Shown: positions 16,992-25,706, counted from the stretch's first letter. The stretch: 64,000 nt of DNA from Paraflavisolibacter caeni (GCF_025628885.1 NZ_JAOTIF010000020.1:62001-126000); one strand, 5' to 3'. Notes: a model not told the origin generated them from the letters alone. Made by a program: numbers and translations.

Positions 16992-17820
16992 AACTGTATC
17001 CGTTAACCTCAATGGTTATCCGTCAACAGGAGGGCAGGAAACTGCTGAGATCAATAAAGTATTTGAACATGAGAATTCCGAATTAAACCTGAAGACCAGA
17101 TTTGCGAAAACTTTTAATGTGTTGTTTCACGAGAATAAAATTGATGAGAACAATTTAGAAAACAAACCAGAGGAGGCCATAAAAAACATTCCCTCTGAAA
17201 AGAAGTTACAAGGTAAGGAAAAGGATTTTACAGAAAATAGTTCAAGACAATATAAAACACAGAAGGCATCTAAACCACTGATTATTATTTCAATTATTAG
17301 TATTGGTCTTTTGAGCTTTATTGGTGTTTTATTGCAATCAATGTCAGAGGGACCTCTTTGGGCTGCTTATGTAACGGGTATAATGTGGTTAATAAGTTGG
17401 ACATTCAGTGCCATGTTTATTCATAGCAGATTTTCGAAAAAGGAAATTATTGCTTTCGGTAAATGTTTTCAAATAAAAAGAGTAATCCTACTGAAAGGAT
17501 CAATCGGTTTTACTGTTTTATCACCAATTTTATCCGGTATCTGTTTTTTAATTGCAACGGCAGCTTATCAAGGTGTTTCTGTTGGTTGTTATTTTGAAGA
17601 TTTTCAGATGGGTGCAGCAATGATTCTTTCAATTTTCTTACTGATTTTAGGTGCTGGTTTTATTATTGGAATGATATCGCCACAAACCATCGGACTTTTA
17701 AAAAGAAAAGAGGTTGTCTTATGCTCTTTATTTCATTTACTAGTTCCAATAATAATTCTTCTTATTATTATAAAGCTTACTCCTTTAGTTAGTGGCGCCT
17801 TGACTGGCTCCTGTTATTAA
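16108..17820 (+). CDS. Ser/Thr protein kinase, duplicate kinase domain with a different multi-TM C-terminus
   Basis: A 570-aa protein from the ATG at 16108. Residues 1-294 are encoded by DNA identical to the kinase at 6355, and the protein match runs to about residue 312 (HRDIKPQN, DFG and MAPEQ at the same positions). It then departs: a charged linker (about 313-388) and about five hydrophobic TM segments (beginning about 390, ending about 560). There is no FGE domain. The C-terminal DNA is clearly more AT-rich than the kinase part. It is 149 bp after the Hsp70 gene and followed by a strong terminator at 17909-17950. The TM part could sense membrane or transported signals; this is inference. 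Confidence 0.9.
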   Translation: MEILSKYIYDPKHDLLGRGGFATVYRAHDKILDMPVALKFFHPQEGSNKYNIINEIRRAIVLSHPNIVKYFGVESLVNRDVHGMEEEIQIGVMEYVQEGQMKEFLLRQPLLHSELAELLVGVLEGLKYLHSQGIIHRDIKPQNILLGRDKQDKLIAKIADFGISKNVDSSHTSSSLLLGTVEYMAPEQFNPERYGIGKRVSYNVDIWAFGVTAYALLCGRPLFGARSGETSPGELINKIVNVENLEEQLHGLQEPFRSLIARCVIPDAKSRTSSIDELIGILRGSSAPAIHNLHATVSVNLNGYPSTGGQETAEINKVFEHENSELNLKTRFAKTFNVLFHENKIDENNLENKPEEAIKNIPSEKKLQGKEKDFTENSSRQYKTQKASKPLIIISIISIGLLSFIGVLLQSMSEGPLWAAYVTGIMWLISWTFSAMFIHSRFSKKEIIAFGKCFQIKRVILLKGSIGFTVLSPILSGICFLIATAAYQGVSVGCYFEDFQMGAAMILSIFLLILGAGFIIGMISPQTIGLLKRKEVVLCSLFHLLVPIIILLIIIKLTPLVSGALTGSCY

Positions 17821-17908
17821 TACTTGCGACTTAAAAAATAGTAGGCATTTTTATTATTAAGTCCATTCCAATTACTTATTTCCCACTTATCATTCATTAA
17901 TTCCATTT

Positions 17909-17950
17909 GTGATAGGGCAATCTTCCTTTTTAAGATTGCCCTATCACTTT
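17909..17950 (+). terminator. Strong intrinsic terminator
   Basis: A 16-bp perfect inverted repeat (GTGATAGGGCAATCTT and its complement) with a 7-base loop, followed by TTTT. It lies about 90 bp after the second kinase gene and closes the cluster. Confidence 0.85.
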
Positions 17951-17969
17951 TAAGAATATTCCAATTAAA

Positions 17970-18147
17970 TATGATTTGGATTCCAATAGTATTCTGGTAA
18001 GACTGTTGAAAAATAGTTCAGGCGTTGATACCCTGCTGTTAGTAAGGAATGTTGACCTGAAGGAATTTCAAATTAGTGAAAGTGATACGAATAAATTTGA
18101 CAGGGAGGTGTATGCAAACCAATGTTTGCAAGATGGCCAGGTGATAA
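17970..18147 (+). pseudogene. Fragment of a paralogue of the lipoprotein gene at 5169
   Basis: Reading this strand gives DSNSILVRLLKNSSGVD, then LKEFQISESD and YANQCLQDGQVI, which align without gaps to residues about 56-110 of the lipoprotein at 5169-5657. There is no signal peptide, and the match stops abruptly at about 18147, where an unrelated fragment begins. It is a decayed partial copy. Confidence 0.7.
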
Positions 18148-18189
18148 ACCGTCAAGGCTTGTGGCTATATATAAAATTACTTTGCTCAT
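18148..18189 (-). pseudogene. 5' fragment of a DHFR/RibD-like gene
   Basis: On the minus strand the bases read MSKVILYIATSLDG, almost the same as the start of the gene at 21060-21596 (MSRVILYIATSLDG). Similarity continues weakly upstream of the ATG (18190 to about 18215). The coding match ends after 14 codons at the junction with the lipoprotein fragment, so it is a truncated copy. Confidence 0.65.
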
Positions 18190-18412
18190 TTTATTGTTGT
18201 TTTATTTTCTATGTGCTCTTTTTGTAGAAGAAGTATTAAAAAATAAGGCACTTGCTGAAAAGTTATCTTCTAACAATCCCTTTAGTAAGGGTGGGCGATG
18301 GATGGACAAAGGTAGAAACCTAATTTTGCACAGTAATGATTGTTTCGCTGGAACACCCAAAAAAGTCAATTTTGATGTCAGACATGTTGCTTGATCGATT
18401 AACGGACCGCTT

Positions 18413-18577
18413 ATGACAAACAGGATAATTGACAAACAAACTGCAGAACATTATTTTGGGGGCGACAATTGCGGCAGTTGGATTTTAGTCAATACAGACG
18501 GCTTATCAGTTAAACAAGAAAGTATGCCGGGTGGAACAAGACCAACAACGGATAATGACCGAATAACAATTGAATAA
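18413..18577 (+). pseudogene. Truncated cupin-like gene (54 codons)
   Basis: An open frame encodes 54 residues whose first part (AEHYFGGDNCGSWILV, LSVKQESMPGGT) resembles the start of small cupin-domain proteins. The His-containing metal motif that should follow is replaced by unrelated residues and a stop. Its stop overlaps the next start (TAATG). Most likely a remnant; a very small real protein cannot be excluded. Confidence 0.45.
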
Positions 18578-18915
18578 TGATCAACTATAATAATAAAACA
18601 TTCCGACCTGTAAGTAATACTGAAAATGGGGAAACCTCAAATGACACAGTTTTTTACTATAAACAAAATGGGAATATCCTTACTTCTGAATATTCAGGTG
18701 GAAGAATCATCAAAGGGCATTTAATTGGTTTGGTTGGCGATAGCGGAAATATTGAAATGCGTTACCACCAGGTAAACGACAAAGGCGAGATCATGACAGG
18801 TATTTGTATATCTAAACCAGAAATATTACCAAACGGGAAAATAAGACTTCACGAAAGTTGGGAGTGGACTTCAGGAGATAAATCAAAAGGACAATTAATA
18901 ATTGAAGAACAATAG
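18577..18915 (+). CDS. Small conserved protein, often mislabelled N-acetylglutamate synthase
   Basis: A 112-aa soluble protein with a repeating strand pattern (MINYNNKTFRPVSNTENGET, GHLIGLVG, GEIMTGICISKPE). Proteins like this are common in Bacteroidota and are sometimes named n-acetylglutamate synthase in databases. It has no acetyltransferase (GNAT) motif that I can see, so I do not adopt that function; a small beta-barrel fold is more likely. Its ATG overlaps the stop of the cupin-like remnant by one base. Confidence 0.7.
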   Translation: MINYNNKTFRPVSNTENGETSNDTVFYYKQNGNILTSEYSGGRIIKGHLIGLVGDSGNIEMRYHQVNDKGEIMTGICISKPEILPNGKIRLHESWEWTSGDKSKGQLIIEEQ

Positions 18916-18989
18916 AACTGCAAGCTATACTACCCAAATAGGGCACAAACCGATTACAAGGCATCTTAAGCAAATTAAATTAATATACT

Positions 18990-19583
18990 ATGACAAAGAA
19001 TGGAATGAATCCTAAGGTTGATTTCTTTTTTAATAAAGCCCAAAAGTGGCAGGAAGAATATGAGCAATTGAGAATGATCGTTCTTGACTGTGGGCTGACA
19101 GAAGAATTGAAGTGGGGTACTCCTTGTTATACTTTTCAGAATAGTAACATTGTTTTAATACATGGATTTAAAGAATATTGTGCGCTTCTGTTTTTCAAAG
19201 GTGCCTTGTTACAAGATGCCAATAGTATTCTCATCCAACAAACAGAGAATGTGCAGGCGGCGCGCCAGGTCCGTTTCACCAATGTCCGGGAAATCATTGA
19301 GATGGAACCTGTCCTGAAAGCCTATATCTATGAAGCCATTGAAGTGGAAAAAGCCGGTTTGAAAGTGAGTTTTAAAAAGACTTCAGAATTCAATATTCCT
19401 GAGGAATTTCAACATAAATTAGATGAAATTCCAGCATTGAAAACTGCTTTTGAGGCATTGACACCGGGACGGCAAAGAGCATACATTTTTTATTTTTCTC
19501 AACCCAAACAATCTAAGACCAGGGCGTCAAGGGTTGAAAAAAGAATGCAGCAAATTCTCGATGGAAAGGGATTAAATGATTAA
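18990..19583 (+). CDS. YdeI/OmpD-associated family protein (DUF1801 + YdeI C-terminal)
   Basis: A 197-aa cytoplasmic protein. The N-terminal half is a DUF1801-like domain (ELKWGTPCYTF, IVLIHGFKEYCALLFFKG). The C-terminal part has the YdeI pattern (IPEEFQHKLDEIPALKTAFEALTPGRQRAY, shown in the sequence near residues 136-165) ending with a basic helix. The family is widespread and its biochemical role is not settled. It stands alone, 74 bp after the previous gene, in a stretch of unrelated accessory genes. Confidence 0.85.
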   Translation: MTKNGMNPKVDFFFNKAQKWQEEYEQLRMIVLDCGLTEELKWGTPCYTFQNSNIVLIHGFKEYCALLFFKGALLQDANSILIQQTENVQAARQVRFTNVREIIEMEPVLKAYIYEAIEVEKAGLKVSFKKTSEFNIPEEFQHKLDEIPALKTAFEALTPGRQRAYIFYFSQPKQSKTRASRVEKRMQQILDGKGLND

Positions 19584-19686
19584 TGATCATTTTCATTATC
19601 ATGCTTTTTAGAAACATAGACTGCTGCTATGCCGTAAATCCACAATCTTGTTGTATGCAATAAGTCTAGCCGGCAAAACCAGACTG

Positions 19687-20310
19687 ATGAGAAACATAAT
19701 TACCGCATTACTGCTTTTATTTTTATCCACAAAGGGGCAATCTCAAAGCAATTTTGTATTAATGCCTTCAGGGGCAGCATTTGTTCCTGAACATGGATTT
19801 TTGCCAGGTAAAAAGTTCCAGTTTTATCCAACCATTCATAAATTCAATTTCTCTGGCCAAAAAGTTAGAGTGGAGCTACTGGATGGACGAGCTGGTTTAA
19901 AAATGGCCAGAACTAACTGTTCTTCAATAGAACTTAACAATGAATCTGAATTTAATGGTCAGAAAGGAGCAGAAGTGGTTTTGCAATATTTCCAGAAGTT
20001 ATTACCTGAGGCGGGAATAGCAATAGATTCAACAGTGGGGGATACCTTAAAAGTGGAGCTTCAGGCTCTTGATTCCCGCTTAATTGGTTTCGGAAGTATT
20101 AGGGCACATGGACTGTGTCAAATGAAAATCGCCTTTAAAAACGTCATCAAGTATTACTGTGTGGACATAACCGACAAAGATGAGCACTCGCCCATAAGCA
20201 GTCATGCTTTCGTGACCCGTAAAACAGCTACAAGGATCATTACTTCTGCTGCCATAAGAGAAGTGATTGAGCAGTTTTTTATGGATTTAAAATCTCTAAA
20301 TAACTCTTAA
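19687..20310 (+). CDS. Hypothetical secreted protein
   Basis: From the ATG at 19687 it is 207 aa with a clear signal peptide (MRNIITALLLLFLSTKGQSQ). The TTG-type start 39 bp earlier would bury this signal, so I prefer 19687. The mature part has a strand-rich, soluble profile and two Cys residues near the middle. I recognise no family. It stands alone between the YdeI-like gene and a small membrane protein gene. Confidence 0.6.
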   Translation: MRNIITALLLLFLSTKGQSQSNFVLMPSGAAFVPEHGFLPGKKFQFYPTIHKFNFSGQKVRVELLDGRAGLKMARTNCSSIELNNESEFNGQKGAEVVLQYFQKLLPEAGIAIDSTVGDTLKVELQALDSRLIGFGSIRAHGLCQMKIAFKNVIKYYCVDITDKDEHSPISSHAFVTRKTATRIITSAAIREVIEQFFMDLKSLNNS

Positions 20311-20543
20311 TTGCTTAGGGTTATAGATGATTGGCTGTTGGGTAAGGAATGACAAAAATCATTTTACAGGATTTGATATTATTGAATCTTTGATTTAAGG
20401 CTTACTCTCATGAGCATTGCAGATAGTAAAGATTTGAGGTCCGCAGTTTATAGTGGGCTTTTGGGTTTTGCTTACACAGGTCGATAATTGGTGAAAGGTG
20501 GGCGATAGCTGAAAATTTGAAATCTAGAATAGTTACTTACCCT

Positions 20544-20960
20544 ATGAATAAAGGAATAATATATTGGTTGCGGTGGTCTGCGGTTCTACCATGTGCTTTT
20601 TTAGCTGCAATTTTTACCTCTGTTTTAATACGTACAGTTTTATTTTATACGGTGTTTTTATTTTTCCCACCGAATAACATAGCGGAAGTTATGTTAACAC
20701 CCGTTCTCAATGCCGCAGGCTTTGTTTTCTTCGGATCCATTATTGCTCCTGAGCGTAATAAAAAATCCCTAGCGATTCTGTTTGTGCTTTGTATGGCTGT
20801 CATCGGGATTTTTGTTTTCCTCGATTTAACTGGTGCAGGGTGGAACGGATATAAATTTCAATTCCGTAATGGCGTAACAACCTGTCTTATGGGAATTCTT
20901 GGAGCATGTGTGGGAATGTCTCTTGTAAAAGGTAGAATCAAACGGCAGCAGTCCCGGTAA
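20544..20960 (+). CDS. Small hypothetical membrane protein, about four TM segments
   Basis: A 138-aa protein from the ATG at 20544 with four hydrophobic stretches (near residues 8-30, 45-64, 70-90, 108-128) and a basic C-terminus. There is no recognisable family motif. The 233 bp before it hold no gene or structure that I can identify. Confidence 0.5.
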   Translation: MNKGIIYWLRWSAVLPCAFLAAIFTSVLIRTVLFYTVFLFFPPNNIAEVMLTPVLNAAGFVFFGSIIAPERNKKSLAILFVLCMAVIGIFVFLDLTGAGWNGYKFQFRNGVTTCLMGILGACVGMSLVKGRIKRQQSR

Positions 20961-21059
20961 TATTTATATGAATTTAGGCAATCTTTATCTATGTTCTGTC
21001 GTGTTGGCCAACCGAATGTCTAAGGAATAAATGAATAAGGCATACAAATAAAGAAGCCG

Positions 21060-21596
21060 CTACTCAGCTTTGTCATACGTCAAGTTTACTAGACCGGTAT
21101 CAAATGGTTCAGTCTTTATTAGTTTCCAAACAGTTTCTGCTGTATTTTCTGCAAATAGAGGAATACCTTCTCCGATCAATTTTGGAATAATTGTAATTAT
21201 CATTCTGTCTAAGAGACCATTGTTTATAAAAGTAGTAATGAGTTGTCCACCGCCAACAAGCCAAATGTCTTTTTCTGCATTCTTTTTTAGTTCTGTTACA
21301 AAGTCTTTTATGTTTTCAGTCAATAGATATGTGTTCGGACTTTTGATTTCAAGGTTTTTATCTGTTGTCACAACAAATGTGTCAATTCCTGGGTAAGGCC
21401 ACTCAATTCCAAATCCAATCACTTCATCGTAAGTTTTTCTTCCCATAAACATTGTTCCGATGCTTTCTAACAGTTCAGTATATCCATAATCACCTGTCGC
21501 AGGATTTGGTACAGAGTTTAACCAATCTATATTTCCGTCTGGTCTTGCAATAAAACCATCCAAGCTTGTTGCTATGTATAAAATTACTCTGCTCAT
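21060..21596 (-). CDS. Dihydrofolate reductase-family (RibD C-terminal-like) protein
   Basis: A 178-aa protein with the RibD_C/DHFR-like fold: ILYIATSLDGFIARPDG at the start, MFMGRKTYDEV near 50-60, and IWLVGGGQLI near 111-120 for NADPH binding, then IPKLIGEGIPLF. Such stand-alone proteins (YyaP/YwjB type) are predicted NADPH-dependent reductases of unknown substrate. They do not replace FolA. A 14-codon fragment of a close copy lies at 18148-18189. It is alone on the minus strand within an accessory stretch. Confidence 0.88.
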   Translation of the reverse strand: MSRVILYIATSLDGFIARPDGNIDWLNSVPNPATGDYGYTELLESIGTMFMGRKTYDEVIGFGIEWPYPGIDTFVVTTDKNLEIKSPNTYLLTENIKDFVTELKKNAEKDIWLVGGGQLITTFINNGLLDRMIITIIPKLIGEGIPLFAENTAETVWKLIKTEPFDTGLVNLTYDKAE

Positions 21597-21752
21597 TTTA
21601 ATGTCTTCTTATTTTTTACGTAACTTGTTAGGTACAGGATTGAACAACAAGCAAATTTAGAGCAGCTGATGCTTCAATCTTTCGGTAAAAAATGCCCATT
21701 TTAATGCCGTTTAGTGCTATGGAACTACCTAACCATCAAAATCATAATTGCT

Positions 21753-22529
21753 ATGAGTCAGTCAAAATCAAAAACCATTGTTCTTATACATGGGAACTTT
21801 GTGAATAATAAAACCTGGGCTGAATGGAAATTGTATTACGAACAAAAAGGTTATACCGTTTTTACACCTGCCAATCCCGGACACCGTGGTGATCCTGCGG
21901 AGCTTAGAGCTCATATTCACCCTGACCTTATAAAAACAGGTTTTATTGATGTAGTCAATAACATTGCCCAACTCATTGATTCTTTACCTGAAAAGCCATT
22001 GGTAATCGGGCATTCAATGGCAGGAATGGCTGCGTTGAAATTATTAGAGTTGGGTAAAGCTGCAGCTGCCGTAAGTATTGACGGTGCACCACCCAAAAAT
22101 GTATTTCCGCCTTTTTCAACTATTAAAGTAGTATTGCCTGCATTTGGCTTTTTGTCGGGCAAGGGATACTTTATGGGCTCTCGTGATTGGTATCATCATG
22201 CCTTTTTTAACACATTGCCTGAAGAAAAGAGAAGCGAAGCTTTTGATTCCATTGCAGTGCCGGAAAGTCACAGAGTAAGCCGTCAGCTTGTATTAAACTC
22301 ATTTTCAAATATAGACTTTAATAATCCACATGCGCCGCTGTTATTCATCGGTGGTGGGAAAGATCATATTTTTCCTGGTACACTTACTCGAACAATAGCC
22401 AGTAAGTATAAGGACAAGCAAAGCCGTGTGGATGTTAAAATTTTTGAAGATAAAAGTCATTTCATATGTGGAGAACCAGGTTGGGAAGAAGTAGCGGACT
22501 ATATTTTAAATTGGTATGAGCAGCAATAA
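21753..22529 (+). CDS. Alpha/beta-fold hydrolase
   Basis: A 258-aa protein from the ATG at 21753, chosen because family members begin close to the first strand (TIVLIHGNFVNNKTW). The nucleophile elbow GHSMAG (Ser near residue 88), Asp in GGGKDHIF near 209, and His in DKSHFI near 237 complete the triad. There is no signal peptide. The closest relatives are small esterase-like or haloperoxidase-like hydrolases, and the substrate is unknown. It is divergent from the DHFR-like gene and followed by the attC-like palindrome. Confidence 0.88.
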   Translation: MSQSKSKTIVLIHGNFVNNKTWAEWKLYYEQKGYTVFTPANPGHRGDPAELRAHIHPDLIKTGFIDVVNNIAQLIDSLPEKPLVIGHSMAGMAALKLLELGKAAAAVSIDGAPPKNVFPPFSTIKVVLPAFGFLSGKGYFMGSRDWYHHAFFNTLPEEKRSEAFDSIAVPESHRVSRQLVLNSFSNIDFNNPHAPLLFIGGGKDHIFPGTLTRTIASKYKDKQSRVDVKIFEDKSHFICGEPGWEEVADYILNWYEQQ

Positions 22530-22636
22530 ATTGGTTTGGGTGAGATATTACAAGCAGAGGCTGGAGTTTTGAAAAAAACTGGATAAGATTGAAATTAAAG
22601 GACTATAGCTATTGCACCGTTAAATAAATTAGCAGT

Positions 22637-22773
22637 GCCTAACAATCTTGTTTCTTCAATGGCGGCTCTTTGCCGACCATCAACTTTCAATTCTCTGTTG
22701 AATATTATAACTTTATCCAGAATGGCGAAACTCAGACTGCCGCCACTGAAAGAAACACCAATAAACGTTAGCA
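22637..22773 (+). other. attC-like imperfect palindrome
   Basis: The segment begins GCCTAAC (fits RYYYAAC) and ends GTTAGCA (one base off GTTRRRY). Inside, GTTTCTTCAATGGCGGC at 22650-22666 pairs with 22739-22756 with one gap and one mismatch. Length is 137 bp. It lies between the hydrolase and glycosidase genes, in a 316-bp gap holding nothing else recognisable. No integrase gene is in the window, so integron origin is inference. Confidence 0.4.
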
Positions 22774-22845
22774 CCGATTATAAAAATGACAATCAAGGAG
22801 CTTCATAATAGGCTGATAGAATTAAATACACCTAACGGAGAATTG

Positions 22846-25230
22846 TTAACTCTTATGAACGATTAAAAGCTTATTATTTTTTCCGGCCATCTTAATTCCT
22901 GAAGAATCCAGAGAAATTTGCATGCCATTCAAGTAATATTTAGCTCCATCTGAATCCTTTAACTTCAGGATTATTTTCCAATCCTGTTCTTTACTAGTTA
23001 GTATATACTCAATTCCTCTACTGGTTTTCGTCCGAGTAAAAGAAATAATATTATTTCCTACAAATAGGTTTTCAATGCTTATGTCTTCCCAACCTGAAGG
23101 TAGATGCGGTTCAACGATGATGCTTTTGTTACTGGCATCAGGCTGAATTCCAAATACATGCCGGACAAGCGGAAGAACAACCCCATAACTGGTCCATGCT
23201 TGTGTAAAACAGCCATAATCCGGCATCATTTCAGAAATGGAACCCGGCAACACTCTGTTGAATGTTTGTACAATTTTATTTACATACCACATAGATTCAT
23301 TTGTACGTCCATACATGTATTCAGCTACAGCCTGAACCCCTGTTGCTATTGTCATCATATGTCTTTTTTCCACGGCAGAGAGATAGGGACCGTATGCTCC
23401 AAGATGTTCTTTCCGGATCTTATCCAATAGTTTTATCGCTTTTTCTGCAGGTGCAATACCAGTTTCCATCGGTGTATTAATAACCCAGTTTTTATTAGTT
23501 ATCCATCCCCTGTTTGTTGCCGGCATTGCAGAGAATTTATTTTTTAATTGTTCATAATAGGTTAACAGCTGCTTATCTCTTTCATTTAAAGTGGAGTCAA
23601 CTTTTCGAAATCCTAATTGTCTGATTGCACCTTCTGTTGCACTGACTGCCTGTTCTGTGTTTCCATAAAAATCACAATACGAGCTTTCTGATTCATCCCA
23701 AAAGTCCTGGTTTATTTTCTCTGCAAGTCTGGCTGAAAGTTGCAGGTATTGGTTTTGAACCTGCAAATCGTTTAATATACCTGCAATCCGGGCAGTTGCT
23801 TTCAATGCTTGTTGTGTATATACGGCCACGTCTATCAGTTCGGCATTCAGCCCATGTACTTCCATAATCCCATATCCTTCAGGAAAAAGGTTCTTATTCT
23901 GATCCATATCCTTCAGGAGCCAGTTAATGCCCATTTTCATAACAGGGTACATTTCTTTAATGAAATCCATATCACCAGTCCATTCGAACAGTTTTTCAAC
24001 ACACATGATGAACTGGGCTGTTTCCTGCGTATTTCCAGGATTAGCAACAGCTCCATTCGTTGAAATCTCGTGAGCGATCCGTCCGTTGCCATTTTTTTTC
24101 ATTGACTCATTCTTTAGCAACCGGAGCGTTTGCTTTGCAAGGTCAAAATCACCAGTTGCCATTACAGCTTGCAGTGAATAGGTATTATCGCACCCAAACC
24201 ACCAGGGATATTCCATAAAACCTGCCCCCAGGCCACGGCCAATTCCTGGAACGTCTCTGATCAACCACGCGGTATTAACCTTTACCCAATTGTACACTTC
24301 CTGCAGGGACTGATCAGGAATTTTTATCCTGGCTCTTTCAATGATAGAAGCATAATGCTTCTTTTTCTCTTCCAGCAACTTTGCGTGATTTTTTGCCAAA
24401 CCTTTATATGCATTTATAGCCTCGTTTTTATCTTTTGCCGATCCTGCAATAATAAAGGACACTGTAATGCTGCTGTTTTTATCAATTAACAAACGGTAAT
24501 CAGAAGTGGCTGCGACCCCATTTCCTATTGTCTTTTGTGGAATTTCATCAGTACCAATTAATTGTCCGGTACTTGGAATGGAGGCACCCCATACAACCGT
24601 CCATGCGTGGGCACTGTCGTCACTTCCAATAAAAAAACCATTTCCAGGCTCCCAAACCACCTTATCCTTATGATCTATAATTCCGATTTCTTTGGAAAAC
24701 CAAACTGGGCTTATATCTGTTTTGGCAAAAAATCCCAAATCCAATGTTCTTTTCTGGTTGCTGGTATTTTTGATTGTATATTGAATGATCATACCCTGCT
24801 GTCCATCGGGACAAAACTGAAACCGTTCTGTTTCCAGCCCATTCAGTACAGGTGAATATTTTATTTTGTTACCATAAGGATAATTGACAAACTCAGAAGC
24901 CTCCGAAAGCCAACTTTCATTTTCAGTATTTATATCTTTCAGTTTTATCCAGAATCCGTCCAATAATTTTATGGGATGAAGCCATAAACCACCCATTTCA
25001 CCCTTCACATGGCCTCCCATATCGGGGAAGTTCCCATCCTGGGTGCCAATAATATAGGTACGGTCTCCTGCTGTTATATATGGTTGGTTTTTATTCTGGC
25101 CCTTATTGCTGATACCCGCCATAATAGACTTTGAATAATTTTCATCTGATGACTGTCCATGAGCCTGCGGAAAAAGAAATAATAATAAAGAACAAAGCAA
25201 AGCGGTACTGCTTAAAGTGTTTTTTTTCAT
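22846..25230 (-). CDS. Secreted glycoside hydrolase-like protein with (alpha/alpha)6 barrel
   Basis: From the ATG at 25230 it is 794 aa with a signal peptide (LLCSLLLFLFPQAHGQ). Earlier starts add a second signal-like stretch and are less likely. An N-terminal beta-sandwich part (about 20-270) is followed by a six-hairpin barrel: EYPWWFGCDNTYSLQAV, HEISTNG, NTQETAQFI, EVHGLNAELIDVAVYTQQAL, then SISEMMPDYG and a C-terminal beta domain. This layout fits amylo-alpha-1,6-glucosidase or related glucosidases. The likely acids are the D and E of these motifs, but I cannot assign the pair. It should act in the periplasm or outside on oligosaccharides. A second barrel gene is at 29135. Confidence 0.82.
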   Translation of the reverse strand: MKKNTLSSTALLCSLLLFLFPQAHGQSSDENYSKSIMAGISNKGQNKNQPYITAGDRTYIIGTQDGNFPDMGGHVKGEMGGLWLHPIKLLDGFWIKLKDINTENESWLSEASEFVNYPYGNKIKYSPVLNGLETERFQFCPDGQQGMIIQYTIKNTSNQKRTLDLGFFAKTDISPVWFSKEIGIIDHKDKVVWEPGNGFFIGSDDSAHAWTVVWGASIPSTGQLIGTDEIPQKTIGNGVAATSDYRLLIDKNSSITVSFIIAGSAKDKNEAINAYKGLAKNHAKLLEEKKKHYASIIERARIKIPDQSLQEVYNWVKVNTAWLIRDVPGIGRGLGAGFMEYPWWFGCDNTYSLQAVMATGDFDLAKQTLRLLKNESMKKNGNGRIAHEISTNGAVANPGNTQETAQFIMCVEKLFEWTGDMDFIKEMYPVMKMGINWLLKDMDQNKNLFPEGYGIMEVHGLNAELIDVAVYTQQALKATARIAGILNDLQVQNQYLQLSARLAEKINQDFWDESESSYCDFYGNTEQAVSATEGAIRQLGFRKVDSTLNERDKQLLTYYEQLKNKFSAMPATNRGWITNKNWVINTPMETGIAPAEKAIKLLDKIRKEHLGAYGPYLSAVEKRHMMTIATGVQAVAEYMYGRTNESMWYVNKIVQTFNRVLPGSISEMMPDYGCFTQAWTSYGVVLPLVRHVFGIQPDASNKSIIVEPHLPSGWEDISIENLFVGNNIISFTRTKTSRGIEYILTSKEQDWKIILKLKDSDGAKYYLNGMQISLDSSGIKMAGKNNKLLIVHKS

Positions 25231-25446
25231 TGAATTATTTACACTCAATTCTTGTGCATCCAATGTAAACATACCTATTAAAAACAAAATTGCAGCATAC
25301 AAACGCTTGCACAAAAATTGAGTAAGACGAGGTCATTCTATCATGCTGATCGTGAAGTGGGAATGGTTAATACCTTATACCATACAATTTTAATGTAGCT
25401 ATGATGAGTGTATCGGCCATCAAATGGCTGGTGTGGGCCAGACCGA

Positions 25447-25560
25447 CTGACAAAGCTGGCCATCATCAAAGAAGCCAAAGCGGAGGGCATCACCACCACT
25501 ATTCGCAAGTATGGCATGCTGATTGAACTCCTGATGTTTGATTACCAATATAACTTATGA
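25447..25560 (+). mobile_element. Transposase orfA-like helix-turn-helix remnant
   Basis: The frame reads TKLAIIKEAKAEGITTTIRKYG, the helix-turn-helix pattern of IS3-family-type OrfA proteins, then runs into unrelated residues and a TGA at 25558. No ATG, terminal repeats or catalytic part is present, so it is a decayed fragment. Confidence 0.45.
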
Positions 25561-25706
25561 TACGTAAATTGAAATCAGGGCAATACCGGCTCTATTCCCG
25601 GAAGAAAAATCCTAACACCAATAAGCGCAGGAACCTAGGAACTTTTGATAAATTGGAAGACGCAAAAAGGCATGAAAGGGAAATACAATACTTTAAGCGA
25701 CATTAA
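25557..25706 (+). CDS. Small conserved basic protein (49 aa)
   Basis: An open frame of 49 residues starting MIRKLKSGQYRLYSRK and ending KRH. The pattern RKLKSGxYRLYSRKK..T..RRNLGTF...A..HER..QYFKRH is one I recognise from many bacterial genomes as a small hypothetical protein without known function. The intact conserved length supports a real gene. The rest of 25231-26111 shows only the transposase remnant and no other recognisable gene. Confidence 0.65.
   Translation: MIRKLKSGQYRLYSRKKNPNTNKRRNLGTFDKLEDAKRHEREIQYFKRH

Noticed and set aside
18577-18915. N-acetylglutamate synthase function
   Set aside because: No GNAT acetyl-CoA binding motif and only 112 aa; the database name seems to be an inherited error.
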